Origin: Streptomyces sp. WZ.A104
Lineage (GTDB): Bacteria; Actinomycetota; Actinomycetes; Streptomycetales; Streptomycetaceae
Direction: 5' to 3'
Length of the DNA stretch: 64,000 nucleotides
Assembly (NCBI RefSeq): GCF_002382885.1
Contig: NZ_NWVL01000004.1
Span: forward strand, 62,001-126,000
In this document: positions 34,648-42,809 of the stretch, piece after piece
How positions within the stretch are numbered: the stretch's first letter is position 1
How the letters are laid out: each line of letters begins with the position of its first letter
Made by a program: the position numbers and the translations under genes
The notes under the pieces: model-generated
Told to the model about the DNA's origin: nothing
Seen by the model: only the letters and a program-made list of their open reading frames with translations
Databases searched by the model: none

Positions 34648-36342
34648 GTGGCCATGCACGCTAGCCAGCCCCTCCGCGTCCCCGTCGGGACCGACGCCGA
34701 ACGGTGGAACACCTTTCGGGGTGAGAAGACCCTGGTCGTAGCGGCCCGTACGGTCACCTCGACCGTACGGGTCCTCGAATGCCTCCCCGCCCTGCTGCGC
34801 GGGGACGCCCGGGTGACGGTCGTCTTCGCCCACGACCCCACCTCCGCGTTCAACGACGGAGTGCTGGAGCTGCTGCACGACGCGGGCTGCCGGGTCATCC
34901 CCTGGGAACAGGTAGGTCACGCCGAGCCCGACCTGATCCTCACCGCCAGCGAGAACATCGAGGTTCCCGAGGGGCATTGCCCGGTCCTCGTGCTGCCGCA
35001 CGGCATCGGCTTCCAGAAGCAGGTACCGGACTCCCGGGGGCCACGCGACCGGCTGTCCGGGGTCGTACCGGACAGCCTCCTGGAGTCCGGGCGCGCATGG
35101 CTGGCGATCTCGCATCCGAGCCAGGAGGAGCAGTTGCTCTCCTCGCACCCCAAGGCGGCCGGGCGCACCCTGCTCGTGGGCGACCCGTGCTACGACGAGC
35201 TGCTCGTCAGCGCCGGGCGGGCGGGGGCGTACCGGCGCGCGCTCGGGGTTCCGGCCGGGCACCGGCTGGTGGTGCTCAGTTCCACCTGGGGCGGCAGTTC
35301 GCTGATCGGCCGGGACCCGGGGCTGGCGGCCCGGGTGCTGGCGGCACTGCCCTACGACGAGTTCCGGGTGGCGGCGATCATTCACCCCAACGTCTGGGCG
35401 GGGCACGGTTCCTGGCAGGTACGCACCCTTCTCGCCCCGGCTCTGGAAGCCGGTCTGATGCTGGTCCCGCATGTGCATGCCTGGCGGTCGGCCCTGGTCG
35501 CGGCGGATGTCGTGGTCGGCGATCACGGTTCGGTGACCTTGTACGGGGCGGCGCTCGGCAAACCCGTCCTGCTCGGGGCCTTCGGCAGCGAGGCGGTCGA
35601 CGGCACCGCCGTGGCCGCGCTCGGGCGGGCCGCGCCCCGCCTCCACGGTCCGGGGGACCTATACGAACAGATCACGTCCGCGCTGGCCGGCCGGGACCGG
35701 TTCACCGCGGTCGCGGAGGGGGCGTTCGACCAGCCGGGACGGGCCCTGGCCCGGCTGCGTACCGCCCTCTACCACCTGCTGGACCTCCCGGAACCGACGC
35801 ACACGCCCCCGCCCGACCGTTACCTGGGCGAGCCCGAGGAGACGGGAGCGGCGGTCACCTCCTGGCGGGTCACCACCACCGTCTCGGCGGACACCGTCAC
35901 CGTACGCAGGCGGCCCGCGGCGGTGTCTCCGGGCGAGGACGAGACGGCCGGGCGCTTCGTCCATCTCGCCTGCGACGAGCGGGAGGCGGACCGGAACACG
36001 AAGGAGAACGCCTCGGCGCTGCTCCGAGGCGCTCCCGCCCCTGCCGCGACGGCGGCGCTCCAGTGGATCGGGGACACACTGAGCCGCTTCCCGGGGTGTC
36101 GTCTCGCAGCGGCCTCCGTGCGCGGAGGCGGGCATCTGGTGGGACTGCGGGACGGGCGGATCGTGGAGGCGGCGATGACCGGACCGGCGACCGGTCCGGG
36201 CCTGCCCGCAGCAGCCGTCCACGCCCTGCTGCGGGCCGCCGCTCCGCTGGCGGACGCCCAGCTGACCGTCCGCTTCGGAGCGCGCGACGAGGACGTGGTA
36301 CTCAGGCTGCGTACACCGCCGGCGGGCGGCATCTCGGCCTGA
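34648..36342 (+). CDS. Glycosyltransferase/CDP-glycerol glycerophosphotransferase-like protein
   Basis: A 564-residue soluble protein. Residues about 20-380 look like a two-Rossmann GT-B fold of the CDP-glycerol glycerophosphotransferase/UDP-GlcNAc epimerase kind: KTLVVAARTVTSTVRVLECL, VLVLPHGIGFQKQVPDS, VVLSSTWGGSSLIGRDPGL, IHPNVWAGHGSWQVRTLL and VVVGDHGSVTLYGAALGKPV. Residues about 400-564 are an added Arg/Ala-rich domain I do not recognise. The start is GTG 34648 or ATG 34654; no strong ribosome binding site is seen. Related uncharacterised genes are common in Streptomyces. It converges on the STAND ATPase gene with 20 bp between stops. Donor and acceptor are unknown. Confidence 0.6.
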   Translation: MAMHASQPLRVPVGTDAERWNTFRGEKTLVVAARTVTSTVRVLECLPALLRGDARVTVVFAHDPTSAFNDGVLELLHDAGCRVIPWEQVGHAEPDLILTASENIEVPEGHCPVLVLPHGIGFQKQVPDSRGPRDRLSGVVPDSLLESGRAWLAISHPSQEEQLLSSHPKAAGRTLLVGDPCYDELLVSAGRAGAYRRALGVPAGHRLVVLSSTWGGSSLIGRDPGLAARVLAALPYDEFRVAAIIHPNVWAGHGSWQVRTLLAPALEAGLMLVPHVHAWRSALVAADVVVGDHGSVTLYGAALGKPVLLGAFGSEAVDGTAVAALGRAAPRLHGPGDLYEQITSALAGRDRFTAVAEGAFDQPGRALARLRTALYHLLDLPEPTHTPPPDRYLGEPEETGAAVTSWRVTTTVSADTVTVRRRPAAVSPGEDETAGRFVHLACDEREADRNTKENASALLRGAPAPAATAALQWIGDTLSRFPGCRLAAASVRGGGHLVGLRDGRIVEAAMTGPATGPGLPAAAVHALLRAAAPLADAQLTVRFGARDEDVVLRLRTPPAGGISA

Positions 36343-36362
36343 GCACATAGCTGTTGGGCGGG

Positions 36363-38537
36363 TCAGTCGTCCGCCGGTCCTTCCTCCAGCCGCTCGCGGA
36401 GTTCCTGCGCCCGGGGGCTTCCCCCGGCCTCGAAGATCGCGAGCGCCCGTTCCAGATGGCCGCGCACCCGGCGGGGGTCGCCCTGGATGCGCTGTTCGAT
36501 GTCGGCCAGCGCGACGAGCGCCTGGGCCTCGTAGTGGGTCGCCTCCTGCGCGCGGAGGACCTCGGCGGCTTCGCTCAGGGACCGGACCGCTTCCTCCGTC
36601 TCGTCCAGGCGGTTGTGTACGAGGCCGATGGCCATGCGGACCCGGGCCGCCATTCTCAGGTCCTCGCGGGCGATGAGCTGTTCGTGCGCGCCGCGCAAGG
36701 TCTCCAGCGCCTCGGCGGGGTTCCCGGCGGCGTCCTGGGCACAACCCAGGAAGTAGGACGCTATGGCGGCTCCGCGCCCCTCGTTCGCGGCCGTGTTGAG
36801 TTCGAGGGCGCCGCGGTAGGCCTCCATGGCCCGGACCGGGTCGCGCTGGTCCCAGTACCGGCCGGAGAATTCCTGTACGGAGGCGCGGACGACCAGGTCT
36901 CCCGAGACCTCGGCGCAGGCCTGGGCCCGCTCCAGCTGGCTCCGTGCGGCCGCGTACTCCCCGAGATCCATCAGGGGGCGGGAGAGGAGACTGCGGAGCC
37001 TCGCCTCCGCCGCGGGCACCACGGACTCGGCGGCCGCCGCCGCACCCAGTTCGAGCGACTCCTGCCAGTCACCGAGATGCCGGTGGTGGAGGAACAGTAC
37101 GGTCAGCGCCTCGGCGAGCTGCCACACCTCGGTCTGCAGCGTCTCCTCGCGCGCGGCGGCCCGCAGTACGCCGAGGATGTTGCGGTGTTCGGCCTCCAGC
37201 CAGTCCACGGGCTGCGGTGCGCCCTCGGCGGCGAAGGGGTCGGGAACGCCGGCGAGCAACCGCGTGTGGTCGGCGATGCGGAGCCGGTCCTCCCGCACGG
37301 CCCGGTCGGCCAGCGCGGTCAGGGCCAGATAGTGCAGGGTCACCCGCCGTACCAGCGCCAGCCGTTCGCCGGGGCGCTCCTCCTCCGTCGCACGTTCCCG
37401 GGCGTGCAGGCGTACGAGGTCGTGGAAGCGGAGGCGTCCGTCCGCCGTCCGGTCGAGGAGGCCTGCCCGGTGGAGGGATTCCAGCGCGTCCGCGGCCGGG
37501 CCCGGGGCCAGGTCCGCCGCCACCGCGGCGACCCCGGCGTCGAAGGAGGCGCCCGGGTGCCAGCCCAGCAGACGGTAGAGCCGGGCGGCTTCCGGAGCGA
37601 GTTCACGATAGGCGAGGTCGAAGGCGGCGGACACGGACCGTTCCTCTCCCAGGGACATTCCTGCCAGTCGGCGCGATTCCGTGGCCAGCTCCGCCACGAG
37701 CCCCGCCAGGGTCAGCCGGGTGTCGGCCGCCAGCCGGGCGGCGACCACGTGCAGCGCCACCGGCAGCCCGCCGCACAGCTCCACGAGGCGTTCCGCCGAG
37801 GCGGGGTCGGCCTCGACCGTGCCGGTTCCGCACCGGTCGGCGAGCACCTTCAGGCCACTGTCCTGGTCGAGCGGCTCCACCGGCATCAACCGTGCCCCGT
37901 CCAGGGCGAGTTCCCCGATGAGGCTCCCGCTCGCGACGAGCAGCGCGCTGCCCTTTCCCTTCGGCATGAGGGCGGCTGCCTGGGCGGGGCCCGAGACGTT
38001 GTCCAGGAAGATCAGCAGCCGTCGGCCCGCCGACCGGGTCCGCAGCAGCCGGGTCCGGTCCTCCAGCGTCGCCGGGATGTAGGGGTCGTCGACCCCCAGG
38101 GACTTCAGACAGCGCCGTACGGCCTCGGAGATGTCGGGGGCCTTCGACTCCGTGCGCAGGGAGGCGTAGTCCACGTAGATCTGCCCGTCGGGGAACCGTT
38201 CCCGTTCGCGCTCCGCCCAGTGGGTCGCGAGGGCGGTCTTGCCGACGCCGGGCAGACCGTACAACGCGGCGAAGCCGACGCTCGCCCCACCGTCGGCTCC
38301 GTTCCGGGCCAGCCAGGTGTCGAGCGCGGCCAGGCCCTTGGCCCGGTTGACGAACCGTACGGCCAGTGGCGGGATCTCATCGGGTGGAACATACGTTCCG
38401 GACGGCGGCGTCTCCTGGACGTTGAACGTGATGCCGCCGTGGATCGCCCCGGCCTGGACGGTCGGCCCGTAGGTGGTGCCGGACAGGTCGTTGCGCGAGG
38501 AGACCGGCTCGGACCCGCCCGTCCGCCCCGCCGTCAC
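36363..38537 (-). CDS. STAND/NLR-type NB-ARC ATPase with TPR repeats and N-terminal amyloid-like motif
   Basis: A 724-residue signalling ATPase. Residues 16-39 hold a short motif with S-G-x-x-x-G-P-x-V-Q-x-G-x-I-H-G. Residues about 60-400 are an NB-ARC domain: P-loop GLPGVGKTA (94-102), Walker B LLIFLDN (174-180), GLP motif (257-259) and an MHD-like FHD (371-373). Residues about 440-724 are helical tetratricopeptide-type repeats (for example AAIASYFLGCAQDAAGNPAE) that would sense a ligand. The GTG start overlaps the upstream small gene by 4 bp. This is the layout of bacterial NLRs, which oligomerise on ligand binding. The shared motif with its neighbour suggests it templates that protein into amyloid form. 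Confidence 0.88.
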   Translation of the reverse strand: MTAGRTGGSEPVSSRNDLSGTTYGPTVQAGAIHGGITFNVQETPPSGTYVPPDEIPPLAVRFVNRAKGLAALDTWLARNGADGGASVGFAALYGLPGVGKTALATHWAERERERFPDGQIYVDYASLRTESKAPDISEAVRRCLKSLGVDDPYIPATLEDRTRLLRTRSAGRRLLIFLDNVSGPAQAAALMPKGKGSALLVASGSLIGELALDGARLMPVEPLDQDSGLKVLADRCGTGTVEADPASAERLVELCGGLPVALHVVAARLAADTRLTLAGLVAELATESRRLAGMSLGEERSVSAAFDLAYRELAPEAARLYRLLGWHPGASFDAGVAAVAADLAPGPAADALESLHRAGLLDRTADGRLRFHDLVRLHARERATEEERPGERLALVRRVTLHYLALTALADRAVREDRLRIADHTRLLAGVPDPFAAEGAPQPVDWLEAEHRNILGVLRAAAREETLQTEVWQLAEALTVLFLHHRHLGDWQESLELGAAAAAESVVPAAEARLRSLLSRPLMDLGEYAAARSQLERAQACAEVSGDLVVRASVQEFSGRYWDQRDPVRAMEAYRGALELNTAANEGRGAAIASYFLGCAQDAAGNPAEALETLRGAHEQLIAREDLRMAARVRMAIGLVHNRLDETEEAVRSLSEAAEVLRAQEATHYEAQALVALADIEQRIQGDPRRVRGHLERALAIFEAGGSPRAQELRERLEEGPADD

Positions 38538-38989
38538 TCCGCGCCCGGCCGCTGCTCCGGGGCCGTCACACCGGAGCCGTTCAGCGTGAAGTGGGAGATG
38601 TTCTGCCCCTGGACCACCGGGGCGTACTGGGTGCCTCCGCTGACGGAGTTGGAGACCGACACCGTGGGGGCCGACGGCTGGAGGGGCGCCAGTTCGTCGA
38701 GCAGGGTCCGCAGCTCCTCGGCGGCCTCCGGGTTGGCGCGCAGGGCCCGGCGGAGCCTGGTCCGCCACTCCGCCTCGATGTCGGCCGCCGTCGCCTCGTC
38801 CGCGTCGGCCCGGGCCGCCGTCAGCTCGGCGCGGGACTCCTCCAGCTCGGCGTCGACCGCGTCGGTGCCCTCGCCTCGGGACAGGAACCGGGCCAGCCGC
38901 CCGCGTACCTGCGTCCAGGCCTCCGTCGCCATCAGCCCCACGACGGTCGTCGCACCCGATGCCGCCAGTGTCATCAACTCGGCTTCCAC
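38534..38989 (-). CDS. Small helical protein with C-terminal amyloid-like motif (probable Bell-domain effector)
   Basis: A 151-residue protein started at GTG 38989 (GAGGGGG upstream). Residues 5-24 are a glycine/alanine-rich hydrophobic stretch (LMTLAASGATTVVGLMATEA). Residues 25-100 form a highly charged helical bundle. Residues 114-137 carry a motif N-S-V-S-G-G-x-x-Y-x-P-V-V-Q-G-x-N-I that closely parallels residues 16-39 of the overlapping STAND ATPase. A membrane-active helical N-terminus plus a C-terminal amyloid motif is the plan of Bell-domain effectors coupled to bacterial NLRs. Cell-death execution at the membrane is inferred, not shown. Confidence 0.7.
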   Translation of the reverse strand: MEAELMTLAASGATTVVGLMATEAWTQVRGRLARFLSRGEGTDAVDAELEESRAELTAARADADEATAADIEAEWRTRLRRALRANPEAAEELRTLLDELAPLQPSAPTVSVSNSVSGGTQYAPVVQGQNISHFTLNGSGVTAPEQRPGAE

Positions 38990-39385
38990 CGAACCCCCTC
39001 TGCCTCGCTCCTCACACCGTACGGGCGGGTGGCCCGTCACTGGTAGCAACCGTAGAGAGCGAACAGTCCCCGCGGAAGCGGAATCGAGGGCGCGGCGCGG
39101 TGCAGTTCCGGCCATGTCGCCCGTGGCGTACCGGCCCTGTGGAGGGCTGTGCTCCCGTGCGCGGGAAAGGCCGGTGCCACGGCGGGGCCGCGAGGTCGGT
39201 CACTGACCGCGTGCCCCGAGATCACGGAGTGAGTACTCACTCAGCCTGTGGCCCGCGGGCCACAGGCTGCCTCGCGGCGCCCTCCGCAACCGTCGGGCCG
39301 CCCGGCGCGTGATGATGGGTAGGGGGCCGCGACGCGGCAGCGTTCCGCCGGCACCGCCGGCCGGCACCCAGGAAGGGCGGTCGTC
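38990..39385. other. Divergent intergenic region, 396 bp
   Basis: No coding frame is convincing. The region should hold promoters for the NLR pair (leftward) and the DUF3048 lipoprotein (rightward). It contains the two abutting palindromes at 39227-39269. Everything else looks ordinary. Confidence 0.55.
39227..39269. repeat. Two abutting perfect palindromes
   Basis: GAGTGAGTACTCACTC (39227-39242) is a perfect 16-bp palindrome of the form used by TetR-family repressors. Directly next to it, sharing the C at 39242, a perfect 28-bp palindrome runs to 39269; its left half begins CAGCCTGTGGCCCG and its right half is the exact complement. The second would form a very stable loop-poor cruciform or hairpin. 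No regulator gene is adjacent. Confidence 0.85.
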
Positions 39386-40363
39386 ATGTCCCCAGCCGGA
39401 GTGAAGACGTGGGCCGCAGCGCTGCTCACCACGCTCGTCCTGGCCCTCCTCTCGGTCGGGTGCACGGGCGGGGACGGCTCCGGGCCGACACCCCGCGGCA
39501 GCTCCCCGTCTGGGACGGGCTCGGGCACCGAGGGCCACGTGCTCGCCGTGAAGATCGACAAAGTGGCACCCGCCCGGCCCCACACCGGGCTGGAGCGGGC
39601 CGACATCGTCTACGTCGAGCAGGTGGAGGCCGGGCTCAGCCGCATCCTCGCCGTCTACTCCTCGGATCTGCCACCGGCCATCGGCCCGGTCCGCAGCGCC
39701 CGGGAGACCGATCTGGAGCTGCTGCGCCAGTTCGAACGGCCGACGCTGGCGTTCTCCGGCGCCCACAGCAGACTGCTGCCGGTCATCGACCGGGCGCCGC
39801 TGGAGGCCGTACCTCCGTCGAAGGCACCGCAGGCCTACTTCCGGGGGCCCGACCGGCCCGCCCCGCACAATCTCTACCTGCGGCCGGAGAAGATCCCGTA
39901 CGCCGCGTCCGGTGTCAACGCCGTCGAGGCGCTGGGGCTGCGCTTCGGGGCGGCTCCGCCGGGCGGGGAGCCGGAGGACAGCCATACGGTCCGCTACCCG
40001 TCCGCCGCCGTCAGCTTCACCTGGTCCGCCGAGCGGGGCCGGTGGCTGGTCTCGCTGGACGGCTCCCCCGCCCGTACCTCCGACGGGGCGCGGATCGGGG
40101 CCGGTACGGTCATCGTCCAGGACGTGACTGTACGCCCTTCGGACTTCCGCGACCGGTCCGGGAGCGTCAGCCCGTTCACCGAGACCGTGGGCTCGGGCGA
40201 CGCGCTCGTCCTGCGTGACGGCCGCGCCCACGAGGCCCGGTGGTCGCGCGCCTCGGCCGAGGACCCCACCGGGTTCAGCACCCCGGACGGCGAGCGCGTC
40301 GATCTCGCCGAGGGGCCGCTCTGGATCCTCTACGCGCCGAGCGGGGGAAGCCCCGCCCGCTGA
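39386..40363 (+). CDS. DUF3048 domain lipoprotein
   Basis: A 325-residue precursor with a lipoprotein signal: AGVKTWAAALLTTLVLALLS then lipobox SVGC. After a Gly/Ser/Pro-rich linker comes a DUF3048 (YerB-like) domain: LAVKIDKVAPARPHTGLERA, DIVYVEQVEAGLSRILAVYS and PAIGPVRSARETDLELLRQF are family hallmarks. The C-terminal part has a beta-rich segment ending in LAEGPLWILYAPSG. It should be anchored outside the membrane. The domain's role is unknown; relatives sit in cell-wall or antibiotic-sensing contexts. Confidence 0.85.
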   Translation: MSPAGVKTWAAALLTTLVLALLSVGCTGGDGSGPTPRGSSPSGTGSGTEGHVLAVKIDKVAPARPHTGLERADIVYVEQVEAGLSRILAVYSSDLPPAIGPVRSARETDLELLRQFERPTLAFSGAHSRLLPVIDRAPLEAVPPSKAPQAYFRGPDRPAPHNLYLRPEKIPYAASGVNAVEALGLRFGAAPPGGEPEDSHTVRYPSAAVSFTWSAERGRWLVSLDGSPARTSDGARIGAGTVIVQDVTVRPSDFRDRSGSVSPFTETVGSGDALVLRDGRAHEARWSRASAEDPTGFSTPDGERVDLAEGPLWILYAPSGGSPAR

Positions 40364-40420
40364 ACAGCCGGCGGCGGGGCCGACGAGACGGTACGGGCGA
40401 TCCCTCGGGAGGGCGGCCGG

Positions 40421-40454
40421 GCGCCTGCCCCCCTTCCAGCAGCGGGGCAGGCGC
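40421..40454 (+). terminator. Hairpin after DUF3048 gene
   Basis: Arms GCGCCTGCCCC (40421-40431) and GGGGCAGGCGC (40444-40454) are perfectly complementary over 11 bp with a 12-base loop, 57 bp after the stop codon. Confidence 0.7.
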
Positions 40455-40539
40455 ACCGGGGCCGGGCCGACGGTCTACGGTCGACTGCGTCGGGGGGCCG
40501 CAGCCCGCCGCACGCAGCCGCGCACAAGGAGCACGTACG

Positions 40540-41523
40540 TTGTCGTCGTCCCCGTCCGGCCTGGTCGCAGGCATGGAACGCCACCAGGTCGCCGTCTATG
40601 TCGGGGCCCTCGCCGCCGGAGGCCTGGTGGGCCGGTTCGCTCCGGATGCGGGACCGGGCCTGGAGCACGCCATCAACCCGGCGCTGGCCGCCCTGCTGTA
40701 CGTGACGTTCCTCCAGGTGCCGGCCGCGGAACTGTGGCGCTCGTTGCGGGCGGGCCGTTTCCTGGCCGCCGCACTGGTGGTGAACTTCGTCGTGGTGCCG
40801 CTGGTGGTCGCCGCGATGTTCGCCTTCCTCCCCGACGAACAGGCGGTCCGCGTCGGTGTCCTGCTGGTGCTGCTGGCACCGTGCATCGACTACGTGATCG
40901 TCTTCAGCGGGCTCGCCGGAGGCGACAACCAGCGCCTGCTGGCCGCCACCCCTCTCCTGCTGCTCGCCCAGATGGTGCTGCTGCCGGGCTATCTGTTCCT
41001 GTTCCTGGGGCCGGGCCTGGCCGACGTGGTGGAGGCCGGACCGTTCGTCGAGGCGTTCGTCGTCCTGATCGTGATCCCGCTGGTTCTGGCCTGGCTGACC
41101 CAGGCCTGGACCGCACGCCGCCCGGCGGGGCGGAAGGCCGCCGACGCCATGGGCACGGCGATGGTGCCGCTGATGGCCGCCGTCCTGTTCACGGTGGCCG
41201 CCTCCCAGCTGCCGAAGCTCGGCGACACCGGCAGCGTGGCGTACGTGGCCCGCGTCGTCCCGTTCTACGTACTCTTTCTCGTCGTGATGGCGTTCGCGGG
41301 GCTCGGCGTCGCCCGCGCGTTCCGCCTGGACGTCCCCGCCGGGCGGGCGATCGTGTTCACGGGCGCGACCCGCAACTCCCTGGTGGTCCTCCCCCTGGCC
41401 CTGGCGCTCCCGGACGCGCTGGCCGTCGCCGCGGTGGTCGTGGTCGCGCAGACCCTGGTCGAGGTGATCGGCATGGTGGCCTACGTGCGGGTCGTACCCC
41501 GGCTGCTTCCGCCCCGGGACTGA
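40540..41523 (+). CDS. Arsenite-type (ACR3)/bile acid:sodium symporter-fold transporter
   Basis: A 327-residue polytopic membrane protein of the ACR3/SBF superfamily, with about ten hydrophobic helices. It has the ACR3-like N-terminal segment GRFAPDAGPGLEHAINPALA and LLYVTFLQVP, the central LLAPCIDYVIVFSGLAGGDN with a conserved cysteine, and FTGATRNSLVVLPLALALP near the end. The conserved Cys in helix 4 is that used for arsenite in ACR3. The TTG at 40540 is preferred because AAGGAG precedes it by 8 bases; an ATG 11 codons later has no site. No arsR or arsC is nearby, so the substrate is open. Confidence 0.82.
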   Translation: MSSSPSGLVAGMERHQVAVYVGALAAGGLVGRFAPDAGPGLEHAINPALAALLYVTFLQVPAAELWRSLRAGRFLAAALVVNFVVVPLVVAAMFAFLPDEQAVRVGVLLVLLAPCIDYVIVFSGLAGGDNQRLLAATPLLLLAQMVLLPGYLFLFLGPGLADVVEAGPFVEAFVVLIVIPLVLAWLTQAWTARRPAGRKAADAMGTAMVPLMAAVLFTVAASQLPKLGDTGSVAYVARVVPFYVLFLVVMAFAGLGVARAFRLDVPAGRAIVFTGATRNSLVVLPLALALPDALAVAAVVVVAQTLVEVIGMVAYVRVVPRLLPPRD

Positions 41524-41641
41524 CCCGCACCCGCCACGGCCGCGCGCGGGCGCGTTCCGGCCCACCGGGGCAGGGGCGGGCACATCGGGACACAAGTGCG
41601 TTTGTTCATAGGCCAGTTCGGGTAACCCACCCCTGCGCCCG

Positions 41642-41660
41642 TTGGGTTAGGGTCACCTGA
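41642..41660 (+). promoter_or_regulatory. Iron box before cchJ
   Basis: TTGGGTTAGGGTCACCTGA matches the 19-bp DmdR/IdeR consensus TTAGGTTAGGCTAACCTAA at 15 of 19 positions by my count. It ends on the A of the cchJ start codon, so a bound iron repressor would block the gene at its very start. Confidence 0.75.
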
Positions 41661-42784
41661 TGACGAGTGCCTCACCGCCTCCCCCCTCCGGCGCGACCAC
41701 CGACGACAAGCACCCCTTCGCCGCGTTCGGGCTGCTGTCCCGGCCCGGTACCGACGCGTTCTGGGCGGCGGCACGGACACCCGTGTCGGTACCCGCCGAC
41801 GGCGGGGGCTGGCTGACCCTCTTCCTGTGGCGCGGCTCCGAGGCTGTACTCGACTTCGAGAGCTGGTCACCGCCCGTGCCGCTGCGTCGCTGGGGCTCCA
41901 CGGACTGCTGGTACGCCGAGGTGCGCATGCCCGCGCGGCTGCGGGTGACCTACCGCGTCCTGGCGGGAGGGGCCGCCCACGCCGATCCGTGCAACCCGGT
42001 CGGCGCAGGCGGCGAGCGGTCCATCGCCGCGACGCCGGATGCCCCGCCCCAGCCACACTGGCCCGCCCTCGGCCCGGACGACGTCCTGCCCCTTCCCCGT
42101 ACCCGGCTCCGCTGGAACAGCGGCCGGCTCGGCGGGCGGCGCACCGTGCGCGTCCACCCGGTGGGCGGCGGCGGTCCCGTGGTGCTGCTGCTCGACGGGG
42201 ACGACTGGCTGTATCTGCACCCGGCCATGACTGCCTTCGACGCGGCCTTCGACGCGGGTGACATGCCTCCGGTCACCCTCGTCTTCGTGCCCGCCAAGGA
42301 CCGGGAGGCGGAGTTCGGCTGCCGCCCCGAGCTGTGGGAGGCGGTCCGGGACGAACTGCTGCCGCTGGTGGCCGAGTCCGGCGTGGTGGCCGATCCGGAC
42401 CGGCTGGTGGTGGCCGGGCAGAGCCTGGGCGGGCTGAGCGCGCTGTACGCGGCTCTGGAGTTCCCGGAGCTGGTCTCCCGTATCGCCTGTCAGTCGGGGT
42501 CCTTCTGGTGGGCGCCCGGGGCCATGGAGTCGGCGGATCCGCTGGGCGGGGCCGTCGGGGGCGCGATCGCCGGGCGGCTGCGGCGGGACGCCCACCTGTC
42601 CCGGCTGCGGTGCGCGTTCGACGTGGGGGAGCACGAGGCCTCCATGCTGCCCCACTGCGAGCTGACCGAGACGCTGACCGAGCGGTCGGGCGCCACCGTG
42701 CGCGTGTCACGTTCGGCTTCCGCGCACGACCGCGCGGGCTGGCGGCAGGCGCTGCTGAGGGATGTGGCCTGGGCGCTGGGCTGA
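41660..42784 (+). CDS. cchJ: Ferri-siderophore esterase CchJ
   Basis: A 374-residue enterochelin-esterase-type protein. Residues about 30-140 form the N-terminal beta domain (GGWLTLFLWRGSEAVLDF, WGSTDCWYAEVRMPARLRVT). The alpha/beta-hydrolase domain has VVAGQSLGGLSALYAALEF (nucleophile S255) and SASAHDRAGW (H356). There is no signal peptide, so it acts in the cytoplasm, by analogy releasing iron by cleaving the ferric siderophore after uptake. It converges on cchI (25 bp between stops) and has its own iron box. Its place at the edge of the cluster matches cchJ of S. coelicolor. Confidence 0.9.
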   Translation: MTSASPPPPSGATTDDKHPFAAFGLLSRPGTDAFWAAARTPVSVPADGGGWLTLFLWRGSEAVLDFESWSPPVPLRRWGSTDCWYAEVRMPARLRVTYRVLAGGAAHADPCNPVGAGGERSIAATPDAPPQPHWPALGPDDVLPLPRTRLRWNSGRLGGRRTVRVHPVGGGGPVVLLLDGDDWLYLHPAMTAFDAAFDAGDMPPVTLVFVPAKDREAEFGCRPELWEAVRDELLPLVAESGVVADPDRLVVAGQSLGGLSALYAALEFPELVSRIACQSGSFWWAPGAMESADPLGGAVGGAIAGRLRRDAHLSRLRCAFDVGEHEASMLPHCELTETLTERSGATVRVSRSASAHDRAGWRQALLRDVAWALG

Positions 42785-42809
42785 GGGGTTGCAGGGCGGG
42801 CCCCCCGGT

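Noticed and set aside
34479..34898. Minus-strand frame encoding a repeated RLAARGS-type peptide
   Set aside because: The repeated peptide is only the translation of the 7-bp DNA repeat; there is no start site or homology.
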